Positions 25,017 to 36,648 of a stretch of DNA of 44,359 bases are shown here, piece after piece; within the stretch, counting starts at the first letter, position 1, and each line of letters starts with the position of its first letter. A program made the position numbers and the translations under genes. The stretch comes from Alphaproteobacteria bacterium (GTDB lineage Bacteria; Pseudomonadota; Alphaproteobacteria; Rhizobiales; Rhizobiaceae), in the NCBI GenBank assembly GCA_024280375.1, contig JAJRQF010000045.1:1-44359 (forward strand). Reading direction: 5' to 3'. The notes beneath the pieces were generated by a model that did not search any database, was not told the DNA's origin, and worked only from the letters and a program-made list of their open reading frames with translations.

Positions 25017-25772
25017 TTATCGCCCACCGGATACATCAACCATGGCACCGGTCACATAACTGGCCTTATCAGACATCAACCACAAAACGGTTTCAGCCAC
25101 TTCCATGGCCGTTCCTCCGCGCTGCATTGGAACAACATGCTTCATTTCTTCAACCCGGTTGGGGCTGCCACCACTGGCATGTATATCCGTATCAATAATA
25201 CCCGGTCGCACACCATTTACCCGGATACCTTCGTTGGCGACTTCACGCGCAAGACCTAATGTAAATGTATCAATCGCCCCTTTTGTAGCGGCATAATCCA
25301 CATAAACACCGGGCGCTCCAAGCGTTGCAGCAATAGAAGATAGATTGATAATCGAACCACCCGTGCCCCCGTGCCGGGTGGACATCGCCAATACTGCCTC
25401 ACGGGCGCACAAAATTGATCCGGTGACATTGACGCCAACAACTCGGGCAATGCGTTCAGCAGAAAATGTATCAAGCCGACCTTCTTTGCTTAATATACCC
25501 GCATTATTGATGAGCGCGGTAAGTGGCCCAAGTCTGGATTTTGTTTCTGCAAACAGGTTCTTGATATCGGCCTCATTGGCCACATCACCACGAACAGCAA
25601 TGGCATTGCTGCCTAAATCTTTAATTTTTTTGACGACGCCCAAAGCGGCATTTTCATCATTGGCAAAATTAACACAGACTTTATAGCCCTGTTCTGCTGT
25701 AAGTATTGCACATGCAGCCCCTATGCTGCGACTGCCACCGGTTATCAAAACAACCTTGTTCAGTTTACTCAT
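25017..25772 (-). CDS. Short-chain dehydrogenase/reductase (SDR)
   Basis: A 251-residue classical SDR. The cofactor motif is ITGGSRSIGAA (TGxxxGIG type) near residues 10-20, with NNAG at about 89-92, the catalytic Ser in IINLSSIAA and the YxxxK pair in YVDYAATKGA. The C-terminal PGIIDTDIHASGG resembles 3-oxoacyl-ACP reductase-like and glucose-dehydrogenase-like SDRs, but the substrate cannot be read from sequence. Its ATG overlaps the stop of the upstream 121-residue gene (ATGA), and it lies between sucB and lpdA. Confidence 0.9.
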   Translation of the reverse strand: MSKLNKVVLITGGSRSIGAACAILTAEQGYKVCVNFANDENAALGVVKKIKDLGSNAIAVRGDVANEADIKNLFAETKSRLGPLTALINNAGILSKEGRLDTFSAERIARVVGVNVTGSILCAREAVLAMSTRHGGTGGSIINLSSIAATLGAPGVYVDYAATKGAIDTFTLGLAREVANEGIRVNGVRPGIIDTDIHASGGSPNRVEEMKHVVPMQRGGTAMEVAETVLWLMSDKASYVTGAMVDVSGGR

Positions 25773-26134
25773 CCTACACGGTCCACATCATGTTGCCGGG
25801 CAATCTCCTTGATTTGCACAATGAGTTCACGTCGCCATTTTTTTCTGACTTTTGGACCGTTTGGTATACGTTTAAACTGATGCGCCCTGTCCTTTGTGAG
25901 GATAGCCAGCATCACATAATATTCAAATTCCTGCCGGTTCATCGACAGTTGAGGTTTGGTTTCAAAGCGCCTCGCGGCAGTGTTTAAGGCTTCCATATGC
26001 TGCAATTCAGCCTGCTCGAGATTGAGCGTCGCAACCAATGACGGAAGCTCTGGAAAATCCGCAATCTGGGTCATGGCAGCCAATATTCCGAGCGCCACAA
26101 GCACCAATGCAGAAGATATGCCGAGTATTAACAA
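25769..26134 (-). CDS. Hypothetical membrane-anchored protein between sucB and SDR
   Basis: A 121-residue protein with one N-terminal hydrophobic segment (LGISSALVLVALGILAAM) and a basic, helical remainder (KVRKKWRRELIVQIKEIA). No family is recognised. It starts 1 base after the sucB stop and overlaps the SDR start by 4 bases, so it is embedded in the TCA operon. It may be a regulator or assembly helper of that operon, but nothing in the sequence proves it. Confidence 0.7.
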   Translation of the reverse strand: MLILGISSALVLVALGILAAMTQIADFPELPSLVATLNLEQAELQHMEALNTAARRFETKPQLSMNRQEFEYYVMLAILTKDRAHQFKRIPNGPKVRKKWRRELIVQIKEIARQHDVDRVG

Positions 26135-26135
26135 T

Positions 26136-27659
26136 TTACAGATCCAATACCAACCGCTGCGGATCTTCCAGACTTTCCTTTACCCGCACAAGAAAGGTAA
26201 CGGCTTCTTTGCCATCAACAATCCGGTGATCGTAGGAAAGCGCCAGATACATCATTGGCCGCACCACAATTTCACCACCTACCACCATGGCGCGGTCCTG
26301 AATTTTGTGCATGCCAAGAATGCCCGATTGTGGCGCATTGAGAATTGGCGTCGACATCAGCGAGCCATAAACCCCACCATTGGAAATGGTAAAGGTGCCG
26401 CCCTGCATATCGTTCATCGAAAGTGCCCCATCGCGGGCTTTGCGACCAAGATTGCCAATTTCCTGTTCAATCTCAGCAATCGACATCTGGTCCGCTTCAC
26501 GCACCACAGGCACCACAAGCCCTTTGGCAGTGCCAACAGCAACCCCAATATGGGCATAGTTTTTATAAACCAGATCAGTGCCGTCAACCTCGGCATTAAC
26601 CGCAGGTACATCACGCAAGGCATGGCAAACGGCTTTGGTGAAAAAGCCCATAAAGCCAAGTTTTACGCCGTGTTTCTTTTCAAACAACTCTTTGTATTGT
26701 TTACGCAATTCCATGATCGGGCCCATATCCACCTCGTTAAAAGTGGTCAGCATCGCAGCTGTATTTTGAGCATCTTTCAACCGGCGAGCAATGGTTTGCC
26801 GCAACCGGGTCATGCGCACCCGTTCTTCACGCGCATCATCACCACCGCCAGATGCAGGTGCAATTGCCGGTACTGGTGCTGCTGGAACCGGGGCAGGGGT
26901 TGCGACTATTTTATCCATGGCGGCCATCACATCTTCTTTCAAAACCTGCCCGCGTTTACCGGAACCCGCGACATCCTGTTGCTTAATATTATTTTCTGCC
27001 ATCACCCGACTGGCCGCTGGCGATGCAGGCATGGCACTTTTTGGTTCCGCAACCGGGGCAGAAGCGGTAACCACAGCAGGCGCACTGGTAGCAACCGATG
27101 CACCGGCTCGAATACGCGCCAATACAGCGCCCACTTCCACCACTGTACCGGTGGGGGTCAGCACTTCCTCAAGCACGCCGGCCACATGGGACATTACTTC
27201 CTGTGCCGCCTTATCGGTTTCAAGCTCAACAATCGGATCATCAACCGCAATTACATCGCCAACATTTTTATACCACTCACCAACTTCAGCCTCAGTGACA
27301 GATTCGCCACCGCTTGGCACCACAATATCAACCAGTTGAGCCGCAGCGCCATTGGCGGCAGCATTTTCAACAGGCGCAGGGGTCGCCGAGGTTTCAGTCG
27401 GTGCTGTAGTCTCGCCCACAGCTTCCGTTGAAAATGATGCAAGCAATGCATCAACACCAACAGTTTCACCTTCACCCGCAACAATTTCGATCAAAACACC
27501 GTCGGCCGGTGCAGGCACTTCCAGTGTAACCTTGTCGGTTTCAAGTTCCACCAACGGTTCATCGGCTTTAACAGCCTCGCCTTTTTTCTTGAACCACTGG
27601 CCAACACTGGCCTCGGTAACAGATTCGCCCAATGTGGGGACGCGGATTTCAATTGCCAT
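26136..27659 (-). CDS. sucB: Dihydrolipoyl succinyltransferase (E2 of 2-OGDH), two lipoyl domains
   Basis: The E2 core carries succinyl groups from SucA to CoA. The 507 residues comprise a first lipoyl domain (about 2-77, lipoylated Lys43 in [11 protein letters not shown]), a linker rich in Ala/Thr/Pro, a second lipoyl domain (about 109-185, Lys150 in [11 protein letters not shown]), another linker, the E1/E3-binding domain ([14 protein letters not shown]...[11 protein letters not shown]) and the catalytic domain ending with [12 protein letters not shown] (His and Asp of the active site). Many rhizobial SucB proteins have one lipoyl domain and about 410 residues, so the second is notable. It lies 101 bases after the full-length sucA end. 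Confidence 0.96.
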   Translation of the reverse strand: MAIEIRVPTLGESVTEASVGQWFKKKGEAVKADEPLVELETDKVTLEVPAPADGVLIEIVAGEGETVGVDALLASFSTEAVGETTAPTETSATPAPVENAAANGAAAQLVDIVVPSGGESVTEAEVGEWYKNVGDVIAVDDPIVELETDKAAQEVMSHVAGVLEEVLTPTGTVVEVGAVLARIRAGASVATSAPAVVTASAPVAEPKSAMPASPAASRVMAENNIKQQDVAGSGKRGQVLKEDVMAAMDKIVATPAPVPAAPVPAIAPASGGGDDAREERVRMTRLRQTIARRLKDAQNTAAMLTTFNEVDMGPIMELRKQYKELFEKKHGVKLGFMGFFTKAVCHALRDVPAVNAEVDGTDLVYKNYAHIGVAVGTAKGLVVPVVREADQMSIAEIEQEIGNLGRKARDGALSMNDMQGGTFTISNGGVYGSLMSTPILNAPQSGILGMHKIQDRAMVVGGEIVVRPMMYLALSYDHRIVDGKEAVTFLVRVKESLEDPQRLVLDL

Positions 27660-27760
27660 TGTTAAAGTCGCTTTCCTTTAGGGTTTTGATTTTTAAATGC
27701 TTTCTCAAAACCAATAATTCCACCCAATGTTCCAAAATTATATCAAATCACGCAATTTCA

Positions 27761-30757
27761 CTAATCGCCCAGGGCATCTTCGACAAAGGCTTCAAGCTGC
27801 ACCAAATGTTTGGACATCAGACCCGATGCAGTTGCCGCCGATGCGGGCCTGCCTGCATAGCGCGCTCTTGGATGTTTCGCACCGATATGGGCCAGCACCC
27901 ATTCCAGATAGGGCTCAATGAAAGCCCAGGCACCCATATTTTTTGGCTCTTCCTAACACCAGACGATTTCTGCGTTTTTAAAGCGCGATAATTCGGTGAT
28001 CAGCGCCTTGGCAGGGAAAGGCTAAATCTGTTCCACCCGCAGCAGATATATATCATTTATATCGCGCTGCTCGCGGCCCTCATAAAGATCGAAATAAACC
28101 TTGCCGCTACAGATAACCACGCGCTTGATTTTGTTATCGCGCACAAGTTTGATTTTTTCATCCGGCAATTTTTCCGCATCATCCCAAAGCAGACGATGGA
28201 ATGAGGTTCCCTCCGCCATCTCATCCAGCGTCGAGGTTGCCCGCTTGTGCCGCAACAGCGATTTTGGCGCCATCAATACCAGCGGTTTACGAAATTCTCG
28301 CTTCAACTGACGGCGTAGAATATGAAAATAGTTTGCCGGTGTGGTGCAGTTGGCAATTTGCATATTATCCTCGGCGCAAGACTGCAAAAACCGCTCGAGG
28401 CGAGCCGATGAATGTTCAGGCCCCTGGCCCTCATAACCATGTGGCAACAAAAGAACCAGACCGCACATACGCAGCCATTTACGTTCGCCGGACGAGATAA
28501 ACTGGTCAATGATAACCTGCGCACCATTGGTAAAGTCACCAAACTGCGCTTCCCAGATCGTCAGCGCCTTGGGTTCTGCCAGCGAAAACCCATACTCATA
28601 TCCAAGCACCGCCTCTTCAGACAGCATTGAGTTAATCACTTCATAGGTCGCCGCCCCATCGCCAAGATTAGAAAGCGGAATGTAGCGGTCTTCATTGTCC
28701 TGATCGTAATAGACCGAATGGCGCTGGGAAAATGTTCCTCGCTCGCAATCCTGCCCTGAAAGGCGAACCTTGTGTCCATCAAGTTGCAATGTGGCAAAGG
28801 CAAGCGTCTCGGCCGTTGCCCAGTCAATACCTTTTCCCTCGGTAATCATCTTACGACGGTTTGTAACAAAGCGTTTGATGGTTTTGTGAATATTGAAACT
28901 ATTCGGCAGGGAGGTGAGTTTTTGACCAACGTCCTTGAGTACCGCCATTGGAACACCCGACTGGCCACGGCGCAATTCATCTTCCGTATGCGCAACTTTG
29001 AGGCCCGACCATTGGCCATCCAGCCAGTCTGCCTTATTTGGCTTATAGGATTCACCCGCCACATATTCCGCTTCCAGATGTTTGCGAAAATCGGCCAGTT
29101 TACGGTCCAACTCAGCCCGGGTGAGAACACCTTCACTGATCAAGCGATCCGCATAAATATTCATCGACGTTGGATGGCTCTTGATATTTCGATACATAAT
29201 CGGTTGGGTAAATGCCGGTTCATCACCCTCATTATGGCCGTATCGACGATAGCAAAACATATCGACGACGACAGGTTTATGAAACTTCTGACGGTATTCG
29301 ATCGCAATTTTAGCGGCAAAAACCACCGCTTCCGGATCATCACCATTCACATGGAAAATCGGAGTTTCCACGGTTTTAGCCACATCAGAAGGATAGGGCG
29401 ATGATCTGGAAAAACGGGGGTTGGTGGTAAAGCCGATCTGATTGTTGATAATAAAATGCACCGAACCGCCGGTCCGATGACCTTTTAGCCCGGAAAGTCC
29501 AAAACATTCGGCTACAACGCCCTGCCCGGCAAAAGCTGCATCCCCGTGCAAAAGCAACGGCAATACCTGGTCTCTATTTCGAGTACCATCCGGGTTGGGG
29601 GCTTCAATCCGGTCCTGTTTGGCCCGCGCCTTACCCAAAACAACCGGGTTGACGATTTCCAGATGCGACGGGTTTGCGGTCAGCGAAAGGTGAACTTTGT
29701 TATCGTCAAATTCGCGGTCGGATGAAGCGCCAAGATGATATTTCACATCACCTGAGCCCTCAACCTCTTCAGGCTTGTAGGAGCCACCCTGAAATTCGTT
29801 GAAAATCGCCCGGTAGGGTTTGGCCATCACATTGACCAGCACATTCAACCGGCCACGATGGGCCATGCCAAGGACGATATTTTTCAATCCCAGATTACCG
29901 CCACGCTTGATAATCTGTTCAAGAGCGGGAATAAGCGATTCACCACCATCAAGACCAAATCGCTTGGTGCCCTTATATTTTACATCGAGAAAGCGTTCAA
30001 AACCTTCCGATTCAATCAGTTTGTTAAGAATGGCCAATTTACCGTTTTTGGTAAATTCGATACTCTTGTCCGGCCCCTCAATACGCTGTTGAACCCAGGA
30101 TTTTTCTTCCGGGTTGGAAATATGCATGAACTCGACACCCATAGTTGAACAATAGGTGCGTTTCAAAATCTCCAGCATCTGCGGAATGGTGGCAAATTCC
30201 AGCCCCAGCACATAATCGAGAAAAATCGGGCGATGATAATCCGCCTCGATAAAACCATAAGAAGAAGGGTGTAATTCGTTATAGGCTTCTTTCTTGCCCG
30301 CCAACCCCAGTGGATCAAGATCCGCATGCAAGTGGCCGCGCATGCGGTAAGCGCGGATCATCATTATGGCACGAATGGAATCACGCGTGGCCTGATGAAC
30401 ATCCTCATTACTTAAAGACTTGCCATTGGCGACAGCATTTGCCTGCAACTTGGCACTGACAATCTGTTCACCTCCGGCAGGGTCGGTTGCCCAGTCGCCA
30501 TCGAGTGCCGATACCAATTCGCCATTTTCTGCACCCGGCCAGTTTTCCTGTTTCCAGGAAGCACCTTGGGCATTCTTGGTAATATCGGCGCTGTCATCCT
30601 TAAGGGCAGTAAAAAAGCTCCTCCATTCAGCATCTACCGAACTCGGGTTTTCCTGATACTGGGCATAAAGTTCATCAATATAGGAGGCGTTGCCTCCATA
30701 AAGAAACGAGGTTTGTGCAAATGTTTCATTGGCTTCTTGACGTGCCATACTGATCAT
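27761..30757 (-). CDS. sucA: 2-oxoglutarate dehydrogenase E1, interrupted by two in-frame TAG codons
   Basis: This is the thiamine-diphosphate E1 of the complex. The frame from 30757 encodes 911 residues with all expected parts: the N-terminal FLYGGNASYIDELYAQY, HRGRLNVL, the TPP region HGDAAFAGQGVVAECF and FIINNQIGFTT, and the start of the C-terminal domain. It then meets TAG at 28022-28024, exactly where the family has Tyr in EQIYPFP. The same frame continues with PFPAKALITEL, meets a second TAG at 27953-27955 in place of the invariant Gln of WCQEEP, continues EEPKNMGAWAFIEPYL and RYAGRPASAATASG, and ends with TAG then TGA at 27761. The full span of 998 codons is the normal length. The start could also be ATG 30748. 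Whether active SucA is made depends on readthrough, suppression or sequence correctness. Confidence 0.9.
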
Positions 30758-30861
30758 ACAGGCTTTGGCCTGTCTCCCGGTTATGCGCAGAACAATTCTG
30801 CGGCTTGATAATTTTCGCCCTCAAAACCGCATTCCCCAATGCGGCCCATTACGAAATGAAC

Positions 30862-31761
30862 CTATTTCAACAGTTCCAACAATGTATCGCCCAGTTTGGC
30901 GGGCGATGGTGAAACCTTAATACCGGCAGCTTCAAGTGCTGCAATTTTATCATCTGCGCCACCTTTGCCACCGGAAATAACCGCACCCGCATGGCCCATG
31001 GTGCGCCCAGGAGGCGCGGTCCGGCCAGCGATAAAGCCAACGGTTGGTTTCGCCCGGCCTTTCCTGGCCTCATCAGCCAAAAACTGCGCCGCATCTTCTT
31101 CAGCCGATCCACCAATCTCACCAATCATGATGATCGATTGAGTTTCCTCATCGGCCAGATACATTTCCAGAATATCAATAAATTCAGTACCCTTAACCGG
31201 GTCGCCGCCAATACCAACAGCGCTTGATTGACCAAGCCCCGCATTGGTGGTCTGGAACACGGCCTCATAGGTCAACGTGCCGGAGCGAGATAGAATACCC
31301 ACATTGCCTTTTTTGAAAATACTGCCGGGCATAATGCCGATTTTACATTCATCCGGTGTCATGACGCCCGGGCAATTGGGGCCGATCAGCCGCGAATTAG
31401 ACAATTCCAGTTTGGCCTTCACCCGCACCATATCCAGCACCGGTACACCTTCGGTGATCGCCACAATCAGCGGAATTTCAGCTTCGATCGCTTCTTCAAT
31501 GGCGGCAGCCGCTCCAGCAGGTGGCACATAAATGACAGAAGCATTGGCCCCTGTTGCTTCTTTTGCCTCTGCGACCGTTGTAAAAATTGGCAGGCTTGCA
31601 CCATTTGAGCCTTCCCAAGTGGTGCCGCCTTTTTTGGGATGCGTGCCCGCCACCATTTTGGTGCCATGATAGGCCAGCGCCTGTTCCGTGTGGAAAGTAC
31701 CGGTTTTGCCGGTAAGGCCCTGAACGATGATTTTGGTATCTTTGTCGATAAGGATAGACAT
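30862..31761 (-). CDS. sucD: Succinyl-CoA synthetase, alpha subunit
   Basis: This is the CoA- and nucleotide-binding subunit that carries the phosphohistidine; 299 residues. It starts [19 protein letters not shown] (CoA-binding Rossmann domain) and contains [20 protein letters not shown]. The phosphorylated His lies in [13 protein letters not shown]. The frame is open to 31809, but ATG 31761 has AGGAAA about 9 bases upstream and is the conserved family start. A hypothetical gene lies between it and sucC. It ends in TAG. Confidence 0.96.
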   Translation of the reverse strand: MSILIDKDTKIIVQGLTGKTGTFHTEQALAYHGTKMVAGTHPKKGGTTWEGSNGASLPIFTTVAEAKEATGANASVIYVPPAGAAAAIEEAIEAEIPLIVAITEGVPVLDMVRVKAKLELSNSRLIGPNCPGVMTPDECKIGIMPGSIFKKGNVGILSRSGTLTYEAVFQTTNAGLGQSSAVGIGGDPVKGTEFIDILEMYLADEETQSIIMIGEIGGSAEEDAAQFLADEARKGRAKPTVGFIAGRTAPPGRTMGHAGAVISGGKGGADDKIAALEAAGIKVSPSPAKLGDTLLELLK

Positions 31762-31774
31762 TAAGTTTTCCTGT

Positions 31775-32413
31775 TTATTTCGTGTCTTCTGGCCGAGGTT
31801 GCGATGCACTGGATTTCAGCACGATGCCTGAAAATCCGGTTTTCTCAACCAATGGGCTGTTTTCGGGAATGTATGAAAGATATGTGTCAAACTGCCGGGG
31901 CAGCGAAGGCGGTGGCCCCCAGACATAGGAGATTATTTTTGCCGGATCAGCAAAGGCATCGCCAGATTTATTCAGCGATGAATAGGCAATTTTGTGATCG
32001 AGTAATGCGCTGACCTGTTCCGGTTCAACCGGTTTTGAGGCATCAAAATCATAAATATAGCAGCCGATTAGGGTGATCACGTCCGGCGCAAAAAATCGCG
32101 TCATTACCAGATAAAGCCGTTTGTCATTGGCCTGTTTGGAATATAGATTATAGGCCATTTTCCAATCCGGGTTTTCCGGGTCATTGGCCGCAGCCACACT
32201 TTTTGCCATGACATTTTTAAGTTCGGGATCATCTGAATCCAGTACTTGCTTCCAGCCAATTGTCTCTGCATGGGCTTTAGATTTTTCAAAACTCAATCGC
32301 TCCGGCAAACAGGCCTTGCCAAAGGCATCCACAACCGGGCTACTGGCAAGGGCAATATTTGCCGATGCACCAATAATTAATGCTGAAACCAGATATGGAG
32401 CCAATTGACGCAC
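31775..32413 (-). CDS. Periplasmic hypothetical protein between sucC and sucD
   Basis: A 212-residue protein with a signal peptide ([16 protein letters not shown], cleavage near residue 24). Two cysteines, in [10 protein letters not shown] and LIGCYIYDF, may form a disulfide. The rest is mixed alpha/beta without a recognised motif. It starts 3 bases after the sucC stop and ends 13 bases before sucD, so it is transcribed with them. Separation of sucC and sucD by an exported protein is uncommon in the families I know. Function unknown. Confidence 0.75.
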   Translation of the reverse strand: MRQLAPYLVSALIIGASANIALASSPVVDAFGKACLPERLSFEKSKAHAETIGWKQVLDSDDPELKNVMAKSVAAANDPENPDWKMAYNLYSKQANDKRLYLVMTRFFAPDVITLIGCYIYDFDASKPVEPEQVSALLDHKIAYSSLNKSGDAFADPAKIISYVWGPPPSLPRQFDTYLSYIPENSPLVEKTGFSGIVLKSSASQPRPEDTK

Positions 32414-32416
32414 GGA

Positions 32417-33613
32417 TTAACCTCTCACCGCTGCGACAATTTTTTGTGCTGCATCGTCGAGATCGTCAGCCGCAACCACATCCACATCGCTTTGGTTGAG
32501 AATTTTCTTGCCCTCTTCGACCTTGGTGCCTTCCAGACGCACCACAAGCGGTACTTTCAGACCCACTTCTTTAACCGCTGTCACCACACCTTCGGCGATC
32601 ACATCGCAGCGCATAATACCGCCAAATATATTGACCAGGATGCCTTTAACCTGCGGATCGGAGGTGATTATTTTAAACGCCGCCGTTACCTTTTCGGTTG
32701 TCGCCCCGCCGCCCACATCAAGGAAGTTTGCCGGCGACGCACCATAGAGATTAATAATGTCCATCGTTGCCATGGCAAGACCGGCCCCATTGACCATGCA
32801 GCCAATTTCACCATCAAGCGCGATATAGGCGAGATCATGCTTTGCCGCCTCAATTTCCTTGGCATCTTCTTCCGTTTCATCGCGCAGGGCAAACATATCC
32901 GCATGGCGGAAAAGCGCGTTGCCATCAAATGAAACCTTGGCATCAAGCACCTTGATATGATCATCCTTGGTGGTGATCAGTGGGTTGATTTCCAACAGGC
33001 TCATGTCTTTTGCGGTGAAAGCCCGATAGAGAATTTCAAACAGTTCCTTCGCCTCAACCGCCGCATTGCCACCAAGCTGCAACGCCTCAACCAGTTTCAA
33101 GGCATCACCATTGGTAAATCCGGCCAGCGGGTCGATCGCCACGGTGTGAATTTTTTCAGGCGTTTCCTCAGCCACACCTTCAATATCCATTCCGCCTTCA
33201 GTCGAGATCACAAAAGACACTCGCCCGGTTTCCCGGTCAACCAGAATGGAAAGGTAAAGTTCGCGGTCAATATCCGCGCCATCTTCGATATAAAGCCGGT
33301 TGACCTGCTTGCCCGCCGGGCCGGTTTGTTTGGTGACCAGCGTGTTACCAAGCATTTCTTTTACATTGGCGCGTACTTCTTCCTCGGAAAAGGATACCCG
33401 AACACCGCCTTTGGCATCTTCAGCAAGCTCTTTGAACTTGCCTTTACCGCGACCACCTGCGTGGATCTGGCTTTTCACCACCCATACAGGGCCGGGCAAT
33501 GCGGCGAGCGCCTTGTCCACATCAGCCTCGGTAAAAATCGGCACGCCATCGGCAACCGGTGCACCAAATTCTTTCAAAACGGCCTTGGCCTGATATTCAT
33601 GAATGTTCATCAA
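32417..33613 (-). CDS. sucC: Succinyl-CoA synthetase, beta subunit
   Basis: An ATP-grasp subunit of succinyl-CoA synthetase. The 398 residues (397 if the second Met is the start) begin [18 protein letters not shown]. They contain the nucleotide-binding [15 protein letters not shown], the ATP-grasp metal site around [10 protein letters not shown], and [18 protein letters not shown] with the C-terminal flavodoxin-like FLDVGGGAT and [11 protein letters not shown]. Full length, no anomaly. It is preceded by the SH3 protein and mdh on the same strand. Confidence 0.97.
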   Translation of the reverse strand: MMNIHEYQAKAVLKEFGAPVADGVPIFTEADVDKALAALPGPVWVVKSQIHAGGRGKGKFKELAEDAKGGVRVSFSEEEVRANVKEMLGNTLVTKQTGPAGKQVNRLYIEDGADIDRELYLSILVDRETGRVSFVISTEGGMDIEGVAEETPEKIHTVAIDPLAGFTNGDALKLVEALQLGGNAAVEAKELFEILYRAFTAKDMSLLEINPLITTKDDHIKVLDAKVSFDGNALFRHADMFALRDETEEDAKEIEAAKHDLAYIALDGEIGCMVNGAGLAMATMDIINLYGASPANFLDVGGGATTEKVTAAFKIITSDPQVKGILVNIFGGIMRCDVIAEGVVTAVKEVGLKVPLVVRLEGTKVEEGKKILNQSDVDVVAADDLDDAAQKIVAAVRG

Positions 33614-33648
33614 CTATCCTTTTGGTTGCCCAATTTATTTTATCAAAC

Positions 33649-34005
33649 TCAACAGAGTGCCAATACTTTTAGCGGCACCCAGCCTTTAATTTTATTGTCG
33701 TTAGCGCACCATGCCCAACCGTGGCTTTTTGCAAGCACATCAAGCCGGTCGCCAGATTTCACATCAAGCTCGCTGGCTGAATAAGAATAGGCGGCGCAAA
33801 ATTGCCCCGCCTTCTTTACTGGAAGATTATCTGGCACCCAGCCTTCACGGCCATCGCCAGCCGTGGCCCAAAGCCATTGATGGCCATCCCAATTATCGAC
33901 GCGGCCGGATAATACAAGCAAATCATCTTTTCCAACATTAATTGGGTCAGAATAAATGGCCTTGTGATTGTCCGTTGCCAAATGCATCAATTGGGTAGCC
34001 TCCAT
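33649..34005 (-). CDS. Small protein with two SH3-like domains
   Basis: A 118-residue cytoplasmic protein (no signal peptide). Two SH3-type repeats are visible: residues about 15-62 (VGKDDLLVLSGRVDNWDGHQWLWA then GREGWVPDNL) and about 70-118 (AAYSYSASELDVKSGDRLDV then IKGWVPLKVL). The second has the ALYDY-like start and the final GWVP of eukaryote-like SH3 folds. It sits 8 bases after mdh and before sucC. Function unknown. Confidence 0.8.
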   Translation of the reverse strand: MEATQLMHLATDNHKAIYSDPINVGKDDLLVLSGRVDNWDGHQWLWATAGDGREGWVPDNLPVKKAGQFCAAYSYSASELDVKSGDRLDVLAKSHGWAWCANDNKIKGWVPLKVLALC

Positions 34006-34013
34006 AATCCCAC

Positions 34014-34982
<969 letters not shown>

Positions 34983-35139
34983 TTATCTTCCTTTTACGTA
35001 AATGGCAGATATGCGAATTCAGGATAATTCGCACCTGCTGAAATTATCTTCTATTGTCACTAACGCGCTTTTTGTCACATGCCAAGTAAATATTTAAATA
35101 CAAACACTAAAGCCCGGTTATCAAGTTATTTGTAGTTTT

Positions 35140-35158
35140 TTACTTTACGTAAAAGTAA
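35140..35158. promoter_or_regulatory. Inverted repeat between fetB and mdh
   Basis: TTACTTT (35140-35146), a 5-base centre ACGTA, and AAAGTAA (35152-35158) form a perfect 7-bp inverted repeat 18 bases downstream of the fetB-like stop and 160 bases upstream of mdh. It could be a weak terminator for the upstream operon or a regulator site for mdh. Confidence 0.35.
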
Positions 35159-35176
35159 GATATTCACACGCTAGAG

Positions 35177-35977
35177 TCATTTCAGCGTCATCATATCTAG
35201 TCTAAGTCGATGACGATTGTCGGTTAAACGGAAGGTACTGGCCAAAGTTGCACCAATTACACCCAGGCCAGTGGCACCACCAATAAGAAGCATAATCAAA
35301 ACCTGATATTTAACCGCCTCCTGCGGGTCCACACCGGAAAGTATTTGTCCGGTCATCATGCCCGGCAACGATACAATGCCCATTGCGGCCATCGCATTGA
35401 TAATAGGCATAAAACCGGATCGCAGACTTTGTTGTACGAAAGGCCGCATTGCTTGCCAGCGGGTCATACCGAGCAATAATCGGGCTTCAATTGCGACCCG
35501 CTCCCGGTCAACGGTCATCGCCAACGTGTCCAAAGCCAGCGCCACCCCGGTCATGGTATTACCCAAAATCATGCCAAACAGCGGCAGGGCAAAGCGCGGA
35601 GACCACCAGGGGTCGGGCTGAATTTGCGTGGTCAGCGCCACGATCGCCACCAGAATACCGGAAAACATCATGGCGCCTGTACCAATTGAATAACCCCATA
35701 TACCGGTAAGTCGCCGCTCCTGTCTGGCCCGGATTTCACGACCGGCAAACAGCCCCATTGCCAAAGCCACAAGGCCGGTTAGCCAGGGAGAGGAAAGCGC
35801 AAATATCCAGTTGAGCAGCAGGCCAACCAATAGTAATTGTGCCACCATTCGCAGGGACACAAAGAGCAGTTTTTTCGCCAATCCGAGTTTAAAGGCAATT
35901 GAGATTACACCATTAAGAATGATGAAAACTGATGCCAATGCCACGTCGAAATAGGAGAGCGTGATATAACTGTTCAT
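35177..35977 (-). CDS. FetB-like ABC export permease (UPF0014)
   Basis: A 266-residue membrane protein with about seven hydrophobic segments. It shows the UPF0014 patterns LRMVAQLLLVG and GMILGNTMTGVALALD, then EARLLLGMTRWQA with RPFVQQSLRSGFMPIINAMA and SLPGMMTGQILSG. In E. coli the FetAB pair exports iron and protects against peroxide stress; substrate identity here is inferred from family. Its ATG overlaps the stop of the ATPase gene (ATGA), so the two are coupled. Confidence 0.88.
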   Translation of the reverse strand: MNSYITLSYFDVALASVFIILNGVISIAFKLGLAKKLLFVSLRMVAQLLLVGLLLNWIFALSSPWLTGLVALAMGLFAGREIRARQERRLTGIWGYSIGTGAMMFSGILVAIVALTTQIQPDPWWSPRFALPLFGMILGNTMTGVALALDTLAMTVDRERVAIEARLLLGMTRWQAMRPFVQQSLRSGFMPIINAMAAMGIVSLPGMMTGQILSGVDPQEAVKYQVLIMLLIGGATGLGVIGATLASTFRLTDNRHRLRLDMMTLK

Positions 35978-36630
35978 ATCAATTTCTCTCCTTTGTCTTC
36001 GACTAATGAATGTTTCTCGAGCAGGAAAGATCGGCTGGCCATGCGTTTTGCCTGCCCCGCATCGTGGGTAACAAGAATAATGGAGGCGCCAGAGGTCAGC
36101 TGTTGGCGCATGATCTCCTCAACAAATTCGGTTGCCTGCGGGTCTAATGCGGCAGTTGGCTCATCCAGTAGCAAGATTTCTGGTTCAAAGCTAAGTGCCC
36201 GGGCAATTGCCAATCGCTGCTTTTCTCCGGTGGAAAGGCGGCGAACCTGCCAGCTTAAAACATCACTCGGAAGACCCAGGTTTTCGAAAAACTCGCGGGC
36301 CTTTTCAGCCTGTTCAAAATGCTCACCAACCTGGTCTGCCCACCAGCCACTTTCTGCAGGAAGGAGCGCAATTTTTCGCCGCCAATCATAGGCAGGAATT
36401 GATGCGCGCTCCACACCATCCAGAACAATATGGCCCTCATTTGGGTCAAGATCGACAATTGCGCGCAAAAATATGGATTTTCCAGCGCCCGATTTGCCTC
36501 GAATTGAAACACATTCACCTTTAGCAAGCCGCAATGAAAGCGGCCCGAATATTTCTGTCTTCAGATTTTGGATATCAAGATGGGGCGAATTTTCGCCAAT
36601 ACTCATATCCAGGTGGGCCGCACTGCTCAT
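35974..36630 (-). CDS. FetA-like ABC transporter ATP-binding protein
   Basis: A 218-residue cytoplasmic ATPase. Walker A is GKSGAGKS (residues 45-52), the signature is RRLSTGEKQRLAIARAL, Walker B is EILLLDEPTAALD, and the switch His is in ILVTHD. It partners the UPF0014 permease downstream, which fixes the subfamily as FetA-like. An SDR gene lies 18 bases upstream on the same strand. Confidence 0.88.
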   Translation of the reverse strand: MSSAAHLDMSIGENSPHLDIQNLKTEIFGPLSLRLAKGECVSIRGKSGAGKSIFLRAIVDLDPNEGHIVLDGVERASIPAYDWRRKIALLPAESGWWADQVGEHFEQAEKAREFFENLGLPSDVLSWQVRRLSTGEKQRLAIARALSFEPEILLLDEPTAALDPQATEFVEEIMRQQLTSGASIILVTHDAGQAKRMASRSFLLEKHSLVEDKGEKLI

Positions 36631-36648
36631 GAGTTGAGCGTTGCACGC

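Noticed and set aside
27761-28021. Treating the sequence downstream of the first sucA TAG as intergenic
   Set aside because: The same frame clearly encodes the conserved SucA C-terminus up to RYAGRPASAATASG, so it belongs to the gene.
27761-30757. Full reassignment of UAG to one amino acid
   Set aside because: The replaced residues are different (Tyr, Gln, probably Ala/Ser) and TAG ends many genes at their natural C-termini.
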